Source: CAYUWH01 sp964448615 (lineage in GTDB: Bacteria; Patescibacteriota; Gracilibacteria; Peribacterales; Peribacteraceae). From it: a DNA stretch of 22,010 bases. Both the position numbers and the translations under genes were made by a program. This document shows, piece after piece, positions 1 to 7,383 of this stretch. The stretch is taken from the NCBI GenBank assembly GCA_964448615.1, contig CAYUWH010000022.1, forward strand, positions 1 to 22,010. The letters are read 5' to 3'. The notes beneath the pieces were generated by a model. The model saw only the letters and a list, made by a program, of their open reading frames with translations, was not told the origin of the DNA and did no database searches. The number at the start of each line of letters is the position of its first letter. The first letter of the stretch is position 1.

Positions 1-2
1 TT

Positions 3-116
3 GGATGGGTTTTAGAGGCCATTGCGAAAAGCGTTGCTGAACGTGCGACCCCTCATCCCGGCCTTCTCCCTGAGGGAGAAGGTGACTCAAATAAACGTTA
101 TCGTCTTGTTGCATGA
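3..116 (+). CDS. possible C-terminal end of an upstream gene (partial)
   Basis: An open frame enters from the left edge and ends with TGA at 114-116. The first 15 residues (GWVLEAIAKSVAERA) look like an ordinary protein end. The following residues (TPHPGLLPEGEG and on) are simply the translation of the MITE-like repeat that begins at 49. If real, the repeat inserted at the end of a gene and supplied a new C-terminal tail and stop codon. Too little is visible to assign a function, and a chance open frame cannot be excluded. Confidence 0.3.
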   Translation, partial: GWVLEAIAKSVAERATPHPGLLPEGEGDSNKRYRLVA

Positions 117-192
117 AATATTTTCGCAAACCTTTTAACTCTCATGGTAGTGCTCCCTTCTCCCACAGGGAGAAGGGTTGGGGATGAGGGGG
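49..192. repeat. MITE-like intergenic element, copy 1
   Basis: The element is bounded by inverted ends: CCCCTCATCCCGGCC at 49-63 and GGTTGGGGATGAGGGGG at 176-192. Each end carries an inner short hairpin (CTTCTCCC/GGGAGAAG). The 43-nt right part (150-192) matches 40 of 43 positions of the right part of copy 2 (4864-4906), and the core between the ends is also recognisably similar. No protein is encoded inside, so it would be a non-autonomous palindromic repeat. It lies directly upstream of the polX promoter. Confidence 0.7.
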
Positions 193-218
193 TCAGGGCA
201 AGTTTGTGGTTGAGGGGA

Positions 219-227
219 TGCTATACT
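219..227 (+). promoter_or_regulatory. extended -10 promoter of polX (leaderless)
   Basis: TGC followed by TATACT (222-227) forms an extended -10 box ending 7 nt before the ATG at 235. With normal initiation spacing the transcript would begin at or beside the start codon. No Shine-Dalgarno sequence is present. The same arrangement precedes the sigma factor gene (14680-14688). Confidence 0.6.
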
Positions 228-234
228 CTGCTGC

Positions 235-1965
235 ATGACCAACGCCCAGATTGCCGCTACGTTCGGGATGATCGCGAAGATCTTGGATCTCAAGGGAGAG
301 AATCCCTTTCGCGTACGCGCGTATCAACGTGCGGAGATAACGATTGGCGGACTGTCTCAAGGTTTGACCGAACTCTACAACGCGAAGGGGCTTGAAGGGC
401 TTCGGGAAATTCCGGGGATCGGCGAAGATCTCTCCTTGAAGATTGAAGAGATGGTGAAGACCGGGAAATTGGAGTATCTGACGACGTTGCAGAAAGATCT
501 TCCACAAGGGCTCTTTGAGATTATGCAGGTGCCGGGCATGGGCCCGAAGAAGACGAAGTTTGTGTGGGAAACCTTCAAGGTGAAAGACATTGCGGATCTG
601 GAAAAGCTTGCGAAGTCGGGGAAGTTGAATGATCTCAAAGGCTGGGGCGAGAAGTCCGTGCAGAATATTGTGAAAGGCATTGAGACGAAGAAGAGCTTGG
701 GTGGCCGCATGCGGATCGATAAGGCGTTTGCGCTTGGGGAGGAATTGCGCGAAGCACTGACGAAAACAACGCTCTGTCAGAAATTGGAAATCGCCGGGAG
801 TTTGCGCCGGCGCAAAGAGACGATCGGGGATATCGATATTCTTGCAACGAGCAAGAAGCCCGAGGCCGTGATGGAGGCATTCTGCACATTACCCCAGGTG
901 AAAGATGTGATCGGACGCGGGGAAACAAAATCGAGCGTACTCTTGGAGAATGGCATTCAGGCTGATCTGCGGGTGGTGGAAGATGACGTCTTCGGGGCGG
1001 CGTTGCACTACTTCACCGGCAGCAAGGATCACAACGTGCGTGTCCGGAGTTTAGGGATCAAGAAAGGGCTCACGATTTCCGAGTGGGGAGTCTTTGAAGG
1101 AACGGCTGAGCACAAAGGAAAGCGCATCGCGGCGAAGACCGAAGAAGAGGTCTTCAAGGCAGTCGGGTTGCCGCATATTCCGCCCGAACTGCGCGAGGAT
1201 CGCGGGGAGATTGATGCGGCTGCGGCGGGGAAGCTTCCGAAGCTGATCGAGGAGAAGGATCTGCGCGGAGATCTCCATCTGCACTCCAGTTTTTCCGATG
1301 GCTCCGACACGATGTTGGACATGGCGAAGGCGGCGGAGAAGCGAGGATTAGAGTACATGGCGATCACGGATCACGCGTCCGGCATGGGCATGGTGAAGGG
1401 AATCAAAGAGGACAATATCGATGAGTACCTGAAGGCGATCGAAGCGGTACGTAAAAAAGTGCCGGGCATTCGAATCTTTGCGGGCACGGAGGTGGATATC
1501 CAAGCAGATGGGAGTTTGTATCTCTCGGATAAAGCACTCGCGAAGTTAGATTGGGTGGTCGCATCCGTTCATGGGCATTTTCAACAGGGCAGGGAGGAGA
1601 TGACCGAGCGCTTATTGCGCGCGATCGAACATCCGGCTGTGTGCGTGATCGGTCATCCGACCGCCCGCATTCTCCTCGAAAGACCTGGCATCGAATTCGA
1701 TATTGAGGCTGTGTTTACAGCTGTAAAAAAGAAGGGGATTGCGCTTGAGCTGAATGCCTCAGTGTATCGGTTGGATCTCCATGATGTGCTTTGCAAAAAA
1801 GCGCGGGATATGGGGATTCCACTCTGTATCGATAGCGATGCCCACAAGGCGATTGATCTCGACTATCGCTTCGGCATCGCGCAAGCGCGGAGGGCGTGGG
1901 TGAGTAAAGATGATGTGGTGAATTGTTGGCCGCTGAAAACGCTTGAGGCGTGGATGAAGAAATGA
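235..1965 (+). CDS. polX: PolX family DNA polymerase/3'-5' exonuclease with PHP domain
   Basis: A 576-aa bacterial family X DNA polymerase, a repair enzyme that fills short gaps in base-excision and related repair. Residues about 1-150 are the helical 8-kDa and helix-hairpin-helix region, with hairpins around IPGIGEDL (59-66) and VPGMGPKK (99-106). The palm follows: AGSLRRRKETIGDIDIL carries the metal-binding pair D199 and D201, and ADLRVV supplies the third aspartate, D244. From about 343 a PHP phosphoesterase domain begins with DLHLHSSFSDGSD. It continues with ITDHASG, GTEVDI, ASVHGHF, VIGHP and SDAHK, the metal ligands for 3'-5' exonuclease activity. Length and domain order match typical bacterial PolX. 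The ATG at 235 is favoured because the extended -10 box sits just upstream, so the mRNA is probably leaderless. Confidence 0.95.
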   Translation: MTNAQIAATFGMIAKILDLKGENPFRVRAYQRAEITIGGLSQGLTELYNAKGLEGLREIPGIGEDLSLKIEEMVKTGKLEYLTTLQKDLPQGLFEIMQVPGMGPKKTKFVWETFKVKDIADLEKLAKSGKLNDLKGWGEKSVQNIVKGIETKKSLGGRMRIDKAFALGEELREALTKTTLCQKLEIAGSLRRRKETIGDIDILATSKKPEAVMEAFCTLPQVKDVIGRGETKSSVLLENGIQADLRVVEDDVFGAALHYFTGSKDHNVRVRSLGIKKGLTISEWGVFEGTAEHKGKRIAAKTEEEVFKAVGLPHIPPELREDRGEIDAAAAGKLPKLIEEKDLRGDLHLHSSFSDGSDTMLDMAKAAEKRGLEYMAITDHASGMGMVKGIKEDNIDEYLKAIEAVRKKVPGIRIFAGTEVDIQADGSLYLSDKALAKLDWVVASVHGHFQQGREEMTERLLRAIEHPAVCVIGHPTARILLERPGIEFDIEAVFTAVKKKGIALELNASVYRLDLHDVLCKKARDMGIPLCIDSDAHKAIDLDYRFGIAQARRAWVSKDDVVNCWPLKTLEAWMKK

Positions 1966-1972
1966 TCTTCGT

Positions 1973-1999
1973 GCAGCGGACCTTATTAAGGTCCGCTGC
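1973..1999. repeat. REP-like palindrome, copy 1
   Basis: A perfect inverted repeat with 13-nt arms (GCAGCGGACCTTA and its complement) around a single T. It lies 7 nt after the polX stop and upstream of the transposase gene. Compared with copies 2 and 3, the third base pair from the foot is changed on both arms (C-G instead of T-A), so pairing is preserved. It may also act as a polX transcript end, although no T-tract follows. Confidence 0.85.
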
Positions 2000-2125
2000 C
2001 ACAGTGTTGGGCAGACGTTCTATCGACCAGTGGAACCTATTTTTTGTCTTTCTATTGCGAATAACTAAGCATGAAACATTATTTTTTCTCGGCAGACTCA
2101 GCTGATTTTTGTTTTCAGATGCATT

Positions 2126-2695
2126 ATGGAATGTATGACGCAACGCCATGCAATGCAACAAGGGCTCTTTCATGTGACAACGAATACAAAAGGCAGGACA
2201 CCTTGGTGCACGCTTCCTCGCATTCCTCTCATGATTGTGCGGGATCTTATGTTTGCAAAAACGCTTTCTCACAGCAAATTGTATGCCTTTTGTATTTTAC
2301 CTGATCATGTACACATGATTCTGAGGCCAGGACCAAAAGGTCTTAGTAAATTTGTCGAATCGTTTAAGAAAAATAGTGCGCGGAATATACGGATATTTTT
2401 GAATGACAAAATTGCCAAGGAAAATGAATGCGTTTTCGGTAGCGGACCTTACGTAAGGTCCGCTACTCAAGGTGATTCTGATACCACAGAGACGGCAGAT
2501 TTTTCTGGGTGGCAAAAAGGATTTCATGATGTGCGTCTCACCGAGATAAAACAGGTCCGTGCAGCAATGCTGTATGTACAAAAGAATGCCCAAGGACATG
2601 AATTGGTTGCAGAAGCGGTGAATTGGCCATGGTCCTCATTGCAATTTCCCAAAATGATTGATGCGCTCGATTCCGAAGTAGCGGACCTTACGTAA
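2126..2695 (+). CDS. REP-associated tyrosine transposase (RAYT, IS200-like Y1 family)
   Basis: A 189-aa protein of the Y1_Tnp/RAYT family of HUH single-strand DNA transposases. LPDHVHMILRPG carries the HUH motif at His61 and His63. AAMLYVQKNAQGHELV (147-161) holds the likely catalytic Tyr150, and NWPWSS (166-171) is the usual C-terminal signature. GLFHVTTNTKGR near the N-terminus is the first beta strand of the fold. Two REP-like palindromes lie inside the reading frame. One (2439-2466) encodes about residues 105-114 (GSGPYVRSAT) between core and C-terminal helix. The second (2676-2707) encodes VADL-T and supplies the TAA stop. Family members normally sit beside, rather than contain, the REPs they act on. 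The exact start is uncertain: ATG codons at 2126, 2135 and 2153 are in frame and no Shine-Dalgarno site is clear. Confidence 0.88.
   Translation: MECMTQRHAMQQGLFHVTTNTKGRTPWCTLPRIPLMIVRDLMFAKTLSHSKLYAFCILPDHVHMILRPGPKGLSKFVESFKKNSARNIRIFLNDKIAKENECVFGSGPYVRSATQGDSDTTETADFSGWQKGFHDVRLTEIKQVRAAMLYVQKNAQGHELVAEAVNWPWSSLQFPKMIDALDSEVADLT
2439..2466. repeat. REP-like palindrome, copy 2 (inside the RAYT gene)
   Basis: A perfect 28-bp palindrome with arms GTAGCGGACCTTAC and its complement. It lies in frame within the transposase gene and adds no stop codon. The foot is GTAG, the tetranucleotide that known REP transposases (for example E. coli TnpA-REP) recognise beside REP hairpins. Confidence 0.92.
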
Positions 2696-2707
2696 GGTCC
2701 GCTACTT
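2676..2707. repeat. REP-like palindrome, copy 3 (provides the RAYT stop codon)
   Basis: A perfect 32-bp palindrome whose central 28 bp (2678-2705) equal copy 2. The TAA that ends the transposase gene (2693-2695) lies in its right arm. Confidence 0.92.
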
Positions 2708-2786
2708 GTGATAGGAAAAACATCTTTACACCCCGTTCTCACAGAGTACAGTCGGGGCGCTTCCAGCGTGGTGTTGGAGCATTTCC

Positions 2787-2978
2787 GTGCAGTTCTCTCG
2801 GAGATATCGTGAGGTGTCAAAGCATCAATGTCTGATCGCCCAAGTGATCGCCAAGCTCCAAGAACAAGGATGGATCATCCTCAGTAGCGAGGGGCGTGTC
2901 ACCACTCTGATCCGGCCCGACCAGCCGAAAGACTCAATCGCCATTCTCCGCGGTCGCCTGACACAGGGGATTGCGTGA
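2787..2978 (+). CDS. hypothetical 63-aa protein
   Basis: A short gene starting with GTG, preceded by GGAG at 2776-2779 with 7-nt spacing, and followed by a terminator-like hairpin at 2990-3010. The product is basic at the N-terminus. A predicted helix (CLIAQVIAKLQEQGWIIL) and a strand-rich part (GRVTTLIRP) resemble a small winged or ribosome-associated fold, but I recognise no family. Ribosome site, terminator and protein-like composition support a real gene. Confidence 0.55.
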   Translation: MQFSRRYREVSKHQCLIAQVIAKLQEQGWIILSSEGRVTTLIRPDQPKDSIAILRGRLTQGIA

Positions 2979-2989
2979 TCTGCACACAA

Positions 2990-3010
2990 GGGGCGAGACA
3001 TTCTCGCCCC
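2990..3010 (+). terminator. hairpin terminator after the 63-aa gene
   Basis: GGGGCGAGA (2990-2998) pairs perfectly with TCTCGCCCC (3002-3010) around a CAT loop. The following ATTTGTATAA is only weakly T-rich, so termination may be partial. Confidence 0.6.
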
Positions 3011-3130
3011 ATTTGTATAAAAAATGTGTGTGAAAAATTCAGGTAAAAATGAGAAGATACATACGCAAGATTTTCTCTTGAATAAGGGCTCTCTAAAATT
3101 AAGAAGAATTATAGTGAGTAAAAAATGTAT

Positions 3131-3340
3131 TCAAAATTTCCTCATTCTCTGCCACAGTCCCAGCATCCAGATGCCTGCAAAAATAAAGAAGCCAGCGACG
3201 AGATAGGCGAGGAGTTCCGGCGTGATGAGAATCGCGATGCCGAAGAGAATAGAGAGAATGCCGAGGGTGAAGAACGACGAGCCGAACGGTGAGCGCGGTT
3301 GTTGATAGGGCTGAGAACGATAAGAGAAAAGGGAGAACAT
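3131..3340 (-). CDS. small two-helix membrane protein, DUF3096-like
   Basis: A 69-aa protein with a polar N-terminus (about 1-20) and two hydrophobic helices: about 24-42 (FFTLGILSILFGIAILI) and 46-64 (LLAYLVAGFFIFAGIWML). The pattern of a short hairpin with G-I-A-I-L-I-x-P-E-L-L and a second helix ending in a small aromatic stretch resembles DUF3096 proteins, whose role is unknown. The match is by eye only. The ATG at 3340 has no Shine-Dalgarno site, but an extended -10 box ends 6 nt upstream, pointing to leaderless translation. It is divergent from the Nramp gene. Confidence 0.7.
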   Translation of the reverse strand: MFSLFSYRSQPYQQPRSPFGSSFFTLGILSILFGIAILITPELLAYLVAGFFIFAGIWMLGLWQRMRKF

Positions 3341-3346
3341 GTGTCT

Positions 3347-3355
3347 AGTATATCA
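3347..3355 (-). promoter_or_regulatory. extended -10 promoter of the DUF3096-like gene
   Basis: On the minus strand TGA-TATACT ends 6 nt before the ATG at 3340. This is the same arrangement as at polX and the sigma factor gene. Confidence 0.55.
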
Positions 3356-3373
3356 ATGATATGGTGCGAATAA

Positions 3374-3440
3374 TGAAAAATTGATAATTGAAAATTAAAA
3401 ATTCCATAATTTTCAATTCTAGATTTTCAATTTTCAATTC
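3374..3440. repeat. AT-rich inverted/direct repeat tract
   Basis: Repeated units of the type TTGAAAATT and its complement AATTTTCAA run through this stretch between two divergent genes. They can form an imperfect hairpin. Similar low-complexity tracts are common in intergenic DNA of AT-tolerant bacteria, and no coding function is likely. An open frame upstream of the Nramp start reads through it and should not be taken as part of that protein. Confidence 0.6.
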
Positions 3441-3458
3441 ACTGCGGGCTTCTCCGTG

Positions 3459-3464
3459 TATTAT
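3459..3464 (+). promoter_or_regulatory. -10 box of the Nramp-related gene
   Basis: TATTAT ends 7 nt before the ATG at 3472, with no Shine-Dalgarno site between them. The spacing equals that at polX and implies a leaderless mRNA. No clear -35 is visible, since the AT-rich repeat tract occupies that position. Confidence 0.45.
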
Positions 3465-3471
3465 TGTTGTC

Positions 3472-4734
3472 ATGAAACTCAAGCGTATCGTAAAATCCAT
3501 CGGTCCCGGATTTATTACAGGTGCAGCTGATGATGATCCTTCCGGGATTTTGACCTACACGCAAACCGGCGCGCAGTTTGGGTATCGCCAGACGTGGGCC
3601 TTGCTGTTCTCCTTGCCGTTCATGATTGCGATTCAGGAAATGTGTGGACGTATCGGCATGGTGACAGGGAAGGGATTGGCCGGAGTCATCCGTAAGCACT
3701 ACAGCAAAAAACTCTTACTAGGCTCGGTCAGCATTCTTTTTCTGGCGAATGCAGTGAATATCGGGGCGGACTTGGGGGCGATGGCATCCTCGGCGCAAAT
3801 GCTGTTTGGCTTTCCATTCGTGTTCTGGCTCGTCTTGATGGCGGTCACGACGCTGCTTCTTGAAATATTGATTCCCTATCCGACGTATGCGAGATATCTC
3901 AAGTATCTGACGATCTCTCTGTTCGCGTACGTGGCGGTCGCATTTCTCGTAAGGCAAGATTGGGGGCAAGTGCTGGTTTCTCTCCTGTTCCCCTCACTGT
4001 CGTGGGAGCGGGAATATTTGTTTAACATCGTTGCCATTTTTGGAACGACGATTTCACCGTATCTCTTCTTCTGGCAAGCAGATGAGGAAGTGGAGGAAGA
4101 GGTCGAGAAGGGAAAGCTCAAGGAGATGGGGAAGGGGACGCCCAAGGTGACAAAAAGCGATATCAGCTCTATGCGCCTTGATACGGCGGTCGGGATGTTT
4201 TTCTCCAATCTTGTGGCGTTCTTTATTTTGGTGACAGCCGCTTCCACGCTACATCTCGCGGGCATCACTTCTATCGGGACTGCGGCGGAAGGCGCCAAGG
4301 CTCTTGAGCCGATTGCGGGCTCATTCGCATCATGGCTGTTTGCTGCCGGAATTATCGGAACAGGATTACTCGCGGTGCCTGTTCTCTCCGGCTCGGCGTC
4401 CTATGCGGTTGCGGAGAGTTTGCAGTGGAACGAGGGGCTTTCAAAAACATGGAGGCAAGCGAAGGGGTTTTATCTGGTTATCATGATCGCGACACTGGTG
4501 GGATGTTTCGTGAACTTTATGGGCATCCCGCCGTTCAAAATGCTCTATTACACGGCCGTGCTCAATGGTGTGACTGCTCCGGTGCTGCTGGTCTTCATCA
4601 TGCTTATTGCAAATAATAAGAAGATCATGGGCAAATACCGAAATTCCAGGCTCTCGAATTGGTTGGGGTGGATCATCACGGTGTTTATGAGTGTGTGTGC
4701 GATTGCACTGGTGACGCAGTTGGTGATGGGGTGA
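3472..4734 (+). CDS. Nramp-family divalent metal transporter (NRMT-like metal site)
   Basis: A 420-aa membrane protein with about 11 hydrophobic helices and the Nramp fold, expected to import divalent cations with protons or down their gradient. The helix-1 motif is D22-P23-S24-G25 in place of the classical DPGN. Helix 6 reads GTTISPY (191-197) in place of the classical A-x-x-M-P-H. The metal-binding Asn and the Met that favours Mn/Fe are therefore both absent, and the usual His is Tyr. An acidic stretch, EEVEEEVEKG (205-214), follows helix 6. Substrate may thus differ from Mn2+/Fe2+; Mg2+ is possible by analogy with Nramp-related Mg transporters that also lack this Met. The ATG at 3472 is chosen over 3388 because family homology starts there and a -10 box overlaps the upstream extension. 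Confidence 0.9.
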   Translation: MKLKRIVKSIGPGFITGAADDDPSGILTYTQTGAQFGYRQTWALLFSLPFMIAIQEMCGRIGMVTGKGLAGVIRKHYSKKLLLGSVSILFLANAVNIGADLGAMASSAQMLFGFPFVFWLVLMAVTTLLLEILIPYPTYARYLKYLTISLFAYVAVAFLVRQDWGQVLVSLLFPSLSWEREYLFNIVAIFGTTISPYLFFWQADEEVEEEVEKGKLKEMGKGTPKVTKSDISSMRLDTAVGMFFSNLVAFFILVTAASTLHLAGITSIGTAAEGAKALEPIAGSFASWLFAAGIIGTGLLAVPVLSGSASYAVAESLQWNEGLSKTWRQAKGFYLVIMIATLVGCFVNFMGIPPFKMLYYTAVLNGVTAPVLLVFIMLIANNKKIMGKYRNSRLSNWLGWIITVFMSVCAIALVTQLVMG

Positions 4735-4736
4735 CG

Positions 4737-4906
4737 CCCCCTCACCCCGGCCCTCTCCCTGCCTGCTCTGAGCTTGTCGAATGGGAGGGAGAGGGTGACT
4801 TCAATCGAAAGTAATCGTGATGTTTGTGATCAGAATTTGCACAATCTCCAAACTCTAAATGCAGTGCTCCCTTCTCCTTCAGGGGGAAGGGTTGGGGATG
4901 AGGGGG
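4737..4906. repeat. MITE-like intergenic element, copy 2
   Basis: Left end CCCCTCACCCCGGCC at 4737-4751, right end GGTTGGGGATGAGGGGG at 4890-4906. It begins 3 nt after the Nramp stop codon. The right 43 nt differ from copy 1 at three positions, and the core aligns with copy 1 over blocks such as GTGACT, ATCGT and AGTGCTCCC. It additionally carries CTGAGCTTGTCGAATGGG (4768-4785), related to a motif in copy 3. Confidence 0.7.
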
Positions 4907-4918
4907 ATGGGCAATATT

Positions 4919-4949
4919 CAAAAAATCCCCTCACAACATGTGTGAGGGG
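4919..4949 (-). terminator. terminator of the 109-aa minus-strand gene
   Basis: CCCCTCACA (minus strand) pairs with TGTGAGGGG around a five-base loop and is followed by six T residues on the minus strand. The stem is 4927-4935 with 4941-4949. It lies 12 nt past the stop codon. Confidence 0.8.
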
Positions 4950-4961
4950 GGAGGAGTCTTG

Positions 4962-5291
4962 TCAGTCCCCATCATTGAGGTCGATCTCAGCCTCCTGCGG
5001 CTGCGGTGGTATAACCGGCTCTTCAAGACCGGCGACGAGCAGCCCTTGGTGAAGCAGGAACGTGAGCAGGCTATCGAGATCGTGCATCTTGCCAAGCATC
5101 GCCTGCATGCCGCGGATGACCCGCGCGGGGCGGCTTCCGAAGACTTCCTCGGGAACGATGATCTCCTTGATGACCCCGTCGTTTTGGCGAGCTGCATCCG
5201 CAACACGCTGGTCGGACGTGATGTACTGAGAGAAGGGCTTGTCCTTAGGGCCGATGAGCCACAGTTGGACAGGCTGATCATTTGTCTGCAT
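4962..5291 (-). CDS. hypothetical 109-aa protein
   Basis: The start ATG at 5291 is preceded on the minus strand by AGGAG with 5-nt spacing, and the gene ends just before a strong terminator. The product is soluble and mildly acidic. The first half (VQLWLIGPKDKPFSQYITSD) looks like alternating strands. The middle (DGVIKEIIVPEEVFGSRPARVIRGMQAML) is mixed, a predicted helix follows (LDSLLTFLLHQGLLVAGL), and the tail is proline- and acid-rich. I do not recognise a family. It diverges from typA, so the two share the 5292-5443 intergenic region. A competing plus-strand frame across the same bases lacks a good ribosome site. Confidence 0.72.
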   Translation of the reverse strand: MQTNDQPVQLWLIGPKDKPFSQYITSDQRVADAARQNDGVIKEIIVPEEVFGSRPARVIRGMQAMLGKMHDLDSLLTFLLHQGLLVAGLEEPVIPPQPQEAEIDLNDGD

Positions 5292-5443
5292 GCGCGTTCT
5301 CCTGAAGGACCGATGACCGAACTAGATGTATTAAATCAGGAAATGAAAGATCGTCAACTTCCCTTTCCTTTCTCCGCCAATCCTGTATGATTTTCCCGTG
5401 CGTGGCCCTTTTTATCGCGCTGCGCGTCTTTTCTCTACACATT

Positions 5444-7249
5444 ATGGATATCCGCAATATCGCCATTATTGCTCACGTTGACCATGGCAAAACAACCCTC
5501 GTCGATGCGCTGCTCAAGCAGGGCGGAGCGTTTGGCGCTCATGAACAGGAGAGCGTCGGAGAATTGATCATGGATTCCAACGATCAGGAGCGCGAGCGTG
5601 GTATCACCATTTACGCCAAGAATACCTCCATTAAATATAAGGATTGTAAGATCAACATCGTCGATACGCCGGGACACGCGGACTTCGGATCCGAAGTCGA
5701 ACGTATTCTCCGCACGGTCGATAGCGTGTTGCTGGTCGTCGATGCGCAGGAAGGCCCGATGCCCCAAACCAAGTTCGTGCTCAAGAAGTCGCTTGAGCTC
5801 GGGCTGAAGCCGATCGTCGTCATCAACAAGATCGATAAGCCTGCCGCTCGCCCTATGAAGGTGGTCGATATGGTGTTCGATCTCTTTGTGGCACTGAAGG
5901 CAAATGATGAGCAGCTCGATTTTCCCTACGTGTTTGCGATCGCCCGTGAAGGCATTGCGAAAAAGACGTTGGATCAAGAATCGAAAGATCTCACCCCGCT
6001 CTTCGAGACGATCATGGAGAAGGTTCCCGTTGCACAGCACAACGCCGAGCTCCCGTTCCGCATGCAGCCGAGCTCGCTTGGCTACGATAACTACGTCGGA
6101 CGCCTCGGTATCGGACGCGTGTATGAAGGAGTGGCGAAAATGGGGGATCGCGTATTCGTGAAGAGTCCCGACGGCACCACGCGTACCGGCAAAATCTCAA
6201 AGGTCTTCATCTATGAAGGACTCGGCCGCAAAGAGGTGAACGAGGCATTGCCCGGCGACATCGTGATCATCGCGGGTATTCCCGATATTTACGTTGGAGA
6301 AACGATTACCACTGATGAAAACGCGCCGCCGCTGCCAGCACTGAAAATCGATCCGCCGACGATTTCCATGACGTTCATGGTCAACAGCTCCCCATTCGCG
6401 GGTAAAGAAGGAAAACTTGTCACGACGCGCCATATCAAGGCTCGTTTGGAAAAAGAAAAAGAGACGAACGTCGGACTCCACGTGGAAGACATTCCCAATT
6501 CTGATTCCTACAAAGTCTCCGGCCGCGGCGAACTGCACTTGGCTGTGCTCATTGAGCAGATGCGCCGCGAGGGATTCGAGCTCCAGGTTTCGCGTCCGCA
6601 GGTGATCATGCGCGAGGAGAACGGCGTGAAGATGGAGCCGATCGAACAGGCGATCATCGATGTACCCGAGGCCAGCGCCGGCGGCATCATCGACATGTTG
6701 AACCGCCGCAAGGGCGAAATGGTCGACATGCGCACCGAGGATGGACACAGCCGCATGGAATACAAGATCCCGACGCGCGGTCTGCTTGGCTTCCGCGGAG
6801 ATTTCATCATCGAAACGCGCGGTGAAGGTATCCTCAATCACAGCTTCTATACCTACGAGCCCTACAAAGGAGAGATCCCCGGTCGTGCTCGCGGATCGAT
6901 GATCTCGATGCTGGCAGGAGAATCCACTGCCTACGATCTGTTTAACTTGCAGGAACGCGGCAAGCTCTTCATCGGACATGCGACGAAGATGTACGAAGGT
7001 ATGATCATTGGTGAAAGTGCGAAGGATCAAGATTTGGTCGTGAACGTGACGAAGGGGAAGAAGCTCACGAACATGCGTGCCTCCGGTACGGATGAAGCCG
7101 TGAACCTGACGCCGATCACGCCGATGACGCTTGAGCAGGCGCTTGAGTACATCGATGAGGATGAACTCGTCGAAATCACGCCGACCTCGATTCGTCTTCG
7201 TAAGAAGATCCTGAATGAGAACGAGCGCAAGCGAGCGAAGAGCGCATGA
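5444..7249 (+). CDS. typA: GTP-binding protein TypA/BipA
   Basis: A 601-aa ribosome-associated translational GTPase of the TypA/BipA family, linked in other bacteria to 50S subunit assembly and stress or cold adaptation. GTPase motifs are complete: AHVDHGKTT (10-18, P-loop), RGIT (52-55, switch I), DTPGHADF (74-81, switch II) and NKID (128-131). Domain II starts around LGYDNYVGRLGIGRVYEG. The EF-G-like domain III includes SGRGELHLAVLIEQMRREGFELQVSRP, and the BipA-specific C-terminal domain includes PTRGLLGFRGDF and RGSMISMLAGESTAYDLFNLQERG. The start is set at 5444 because all family members begin just before RNIAIIAHVDHGKT; the frame remains open upstream to 5387. No Shine-Dalgarno site is evident. 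Confidence 0.97.
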   Translation: MDIRNIAIIAHVDHGKTTLVDALLKQGGAFGAHEQESVGELIMDSNDQERERGITIYAKNTSIKYKDCKINIVDTPGHADFGSEVERILRTVDSVLLVVDAQEGPMPQTKFVLKKSLELGLKPIVVINKIDKPAARPMKVVDMVFDLFVALKANDEQLDFPYVFAIAREGIAKKTLDQESKDLTPLFETIMEKVPVAQHNAELPFRMQPSSLGYDNYVGRLGIGRVYEGVAKMGDRVFVKSPDGTTRTGKISKVFIYEGLGRKEVNEALPGDIVIIAGIPDIYVGETITTDENAPPLPALKIDPPTISMTFMVNSSPFAGKEGKLVTTRHIKARLEKEKETNVGLHVEDIPNSDSYKVSGRGELHLAVLIEQMRREGFELQVSRPQVIMREENGVKMEPIEQAIIDVPEASAGGIIDMLNRRKGEMVDMRTEDGHSRMEYKIPTRGLLGFRGDFIIETRGEGILNHSFYTYEPYKGEIPGRARGSMISMLAGESTAYDLFNLQERGKLFIGHATKMYEGMIIGESAKDQDLVVNVTKGKKLTNMRASGTDEAVNLTPITPMTLEQALEYIDEDELVEITPTSIRLRKKILNENERKRAKSA

Positions 7250-7253
7250 TAGT

Positions 7254-7282
7254 TTGACTTTTAGGTCGTAAATATGTACTAT
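7254..7282 (+). promoter_or_regulatory. sigma70-type promoter of the 189-aa gene
   Basis: TTGACT (7254-7259), 17-nt spacer, TACTAT (7277-7282). The predicted start near 7289 leaves a leader of about 95 nt, which contains a small CTGCAT/ATGCAG hairpin and ends with a strong AGAGGAG ribosome site. Confidence 0.75.
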
Positions 7283-7383
7283 AGGCGCACTGCTCCGTTC
7301 CTTGTACATGAACCGTTGTAGGCAGATGCCTGCATTTTTGTGAATGCAGACATACTGCTTATTTCTGAGTAGAGGAGAAAAAG

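Noticed and set aside
3388..3471. N-terminal extension of the Nramp-related protein by 28 residues
   Set aside because: The extra codons translate the AT-rich repeat tract and overlap the likely -10 box; family similarity begins at 3472.
4938..5390. 150-aa open frame on the plus strand opposite the 109-aa gene
   Set aside because: The minus-strand frame has an AGGAG ribosome site and a matching terminator; the plus frame has neither and is the antisense shadow.
6197..7309. 370-aa open frame antisense to typA
   Set aside because: It lies opposite a fully conserved GTPase, is rich in His/Arg/Asp as expected for an antisense shadow, and has no ribosome site or recognisable motif.
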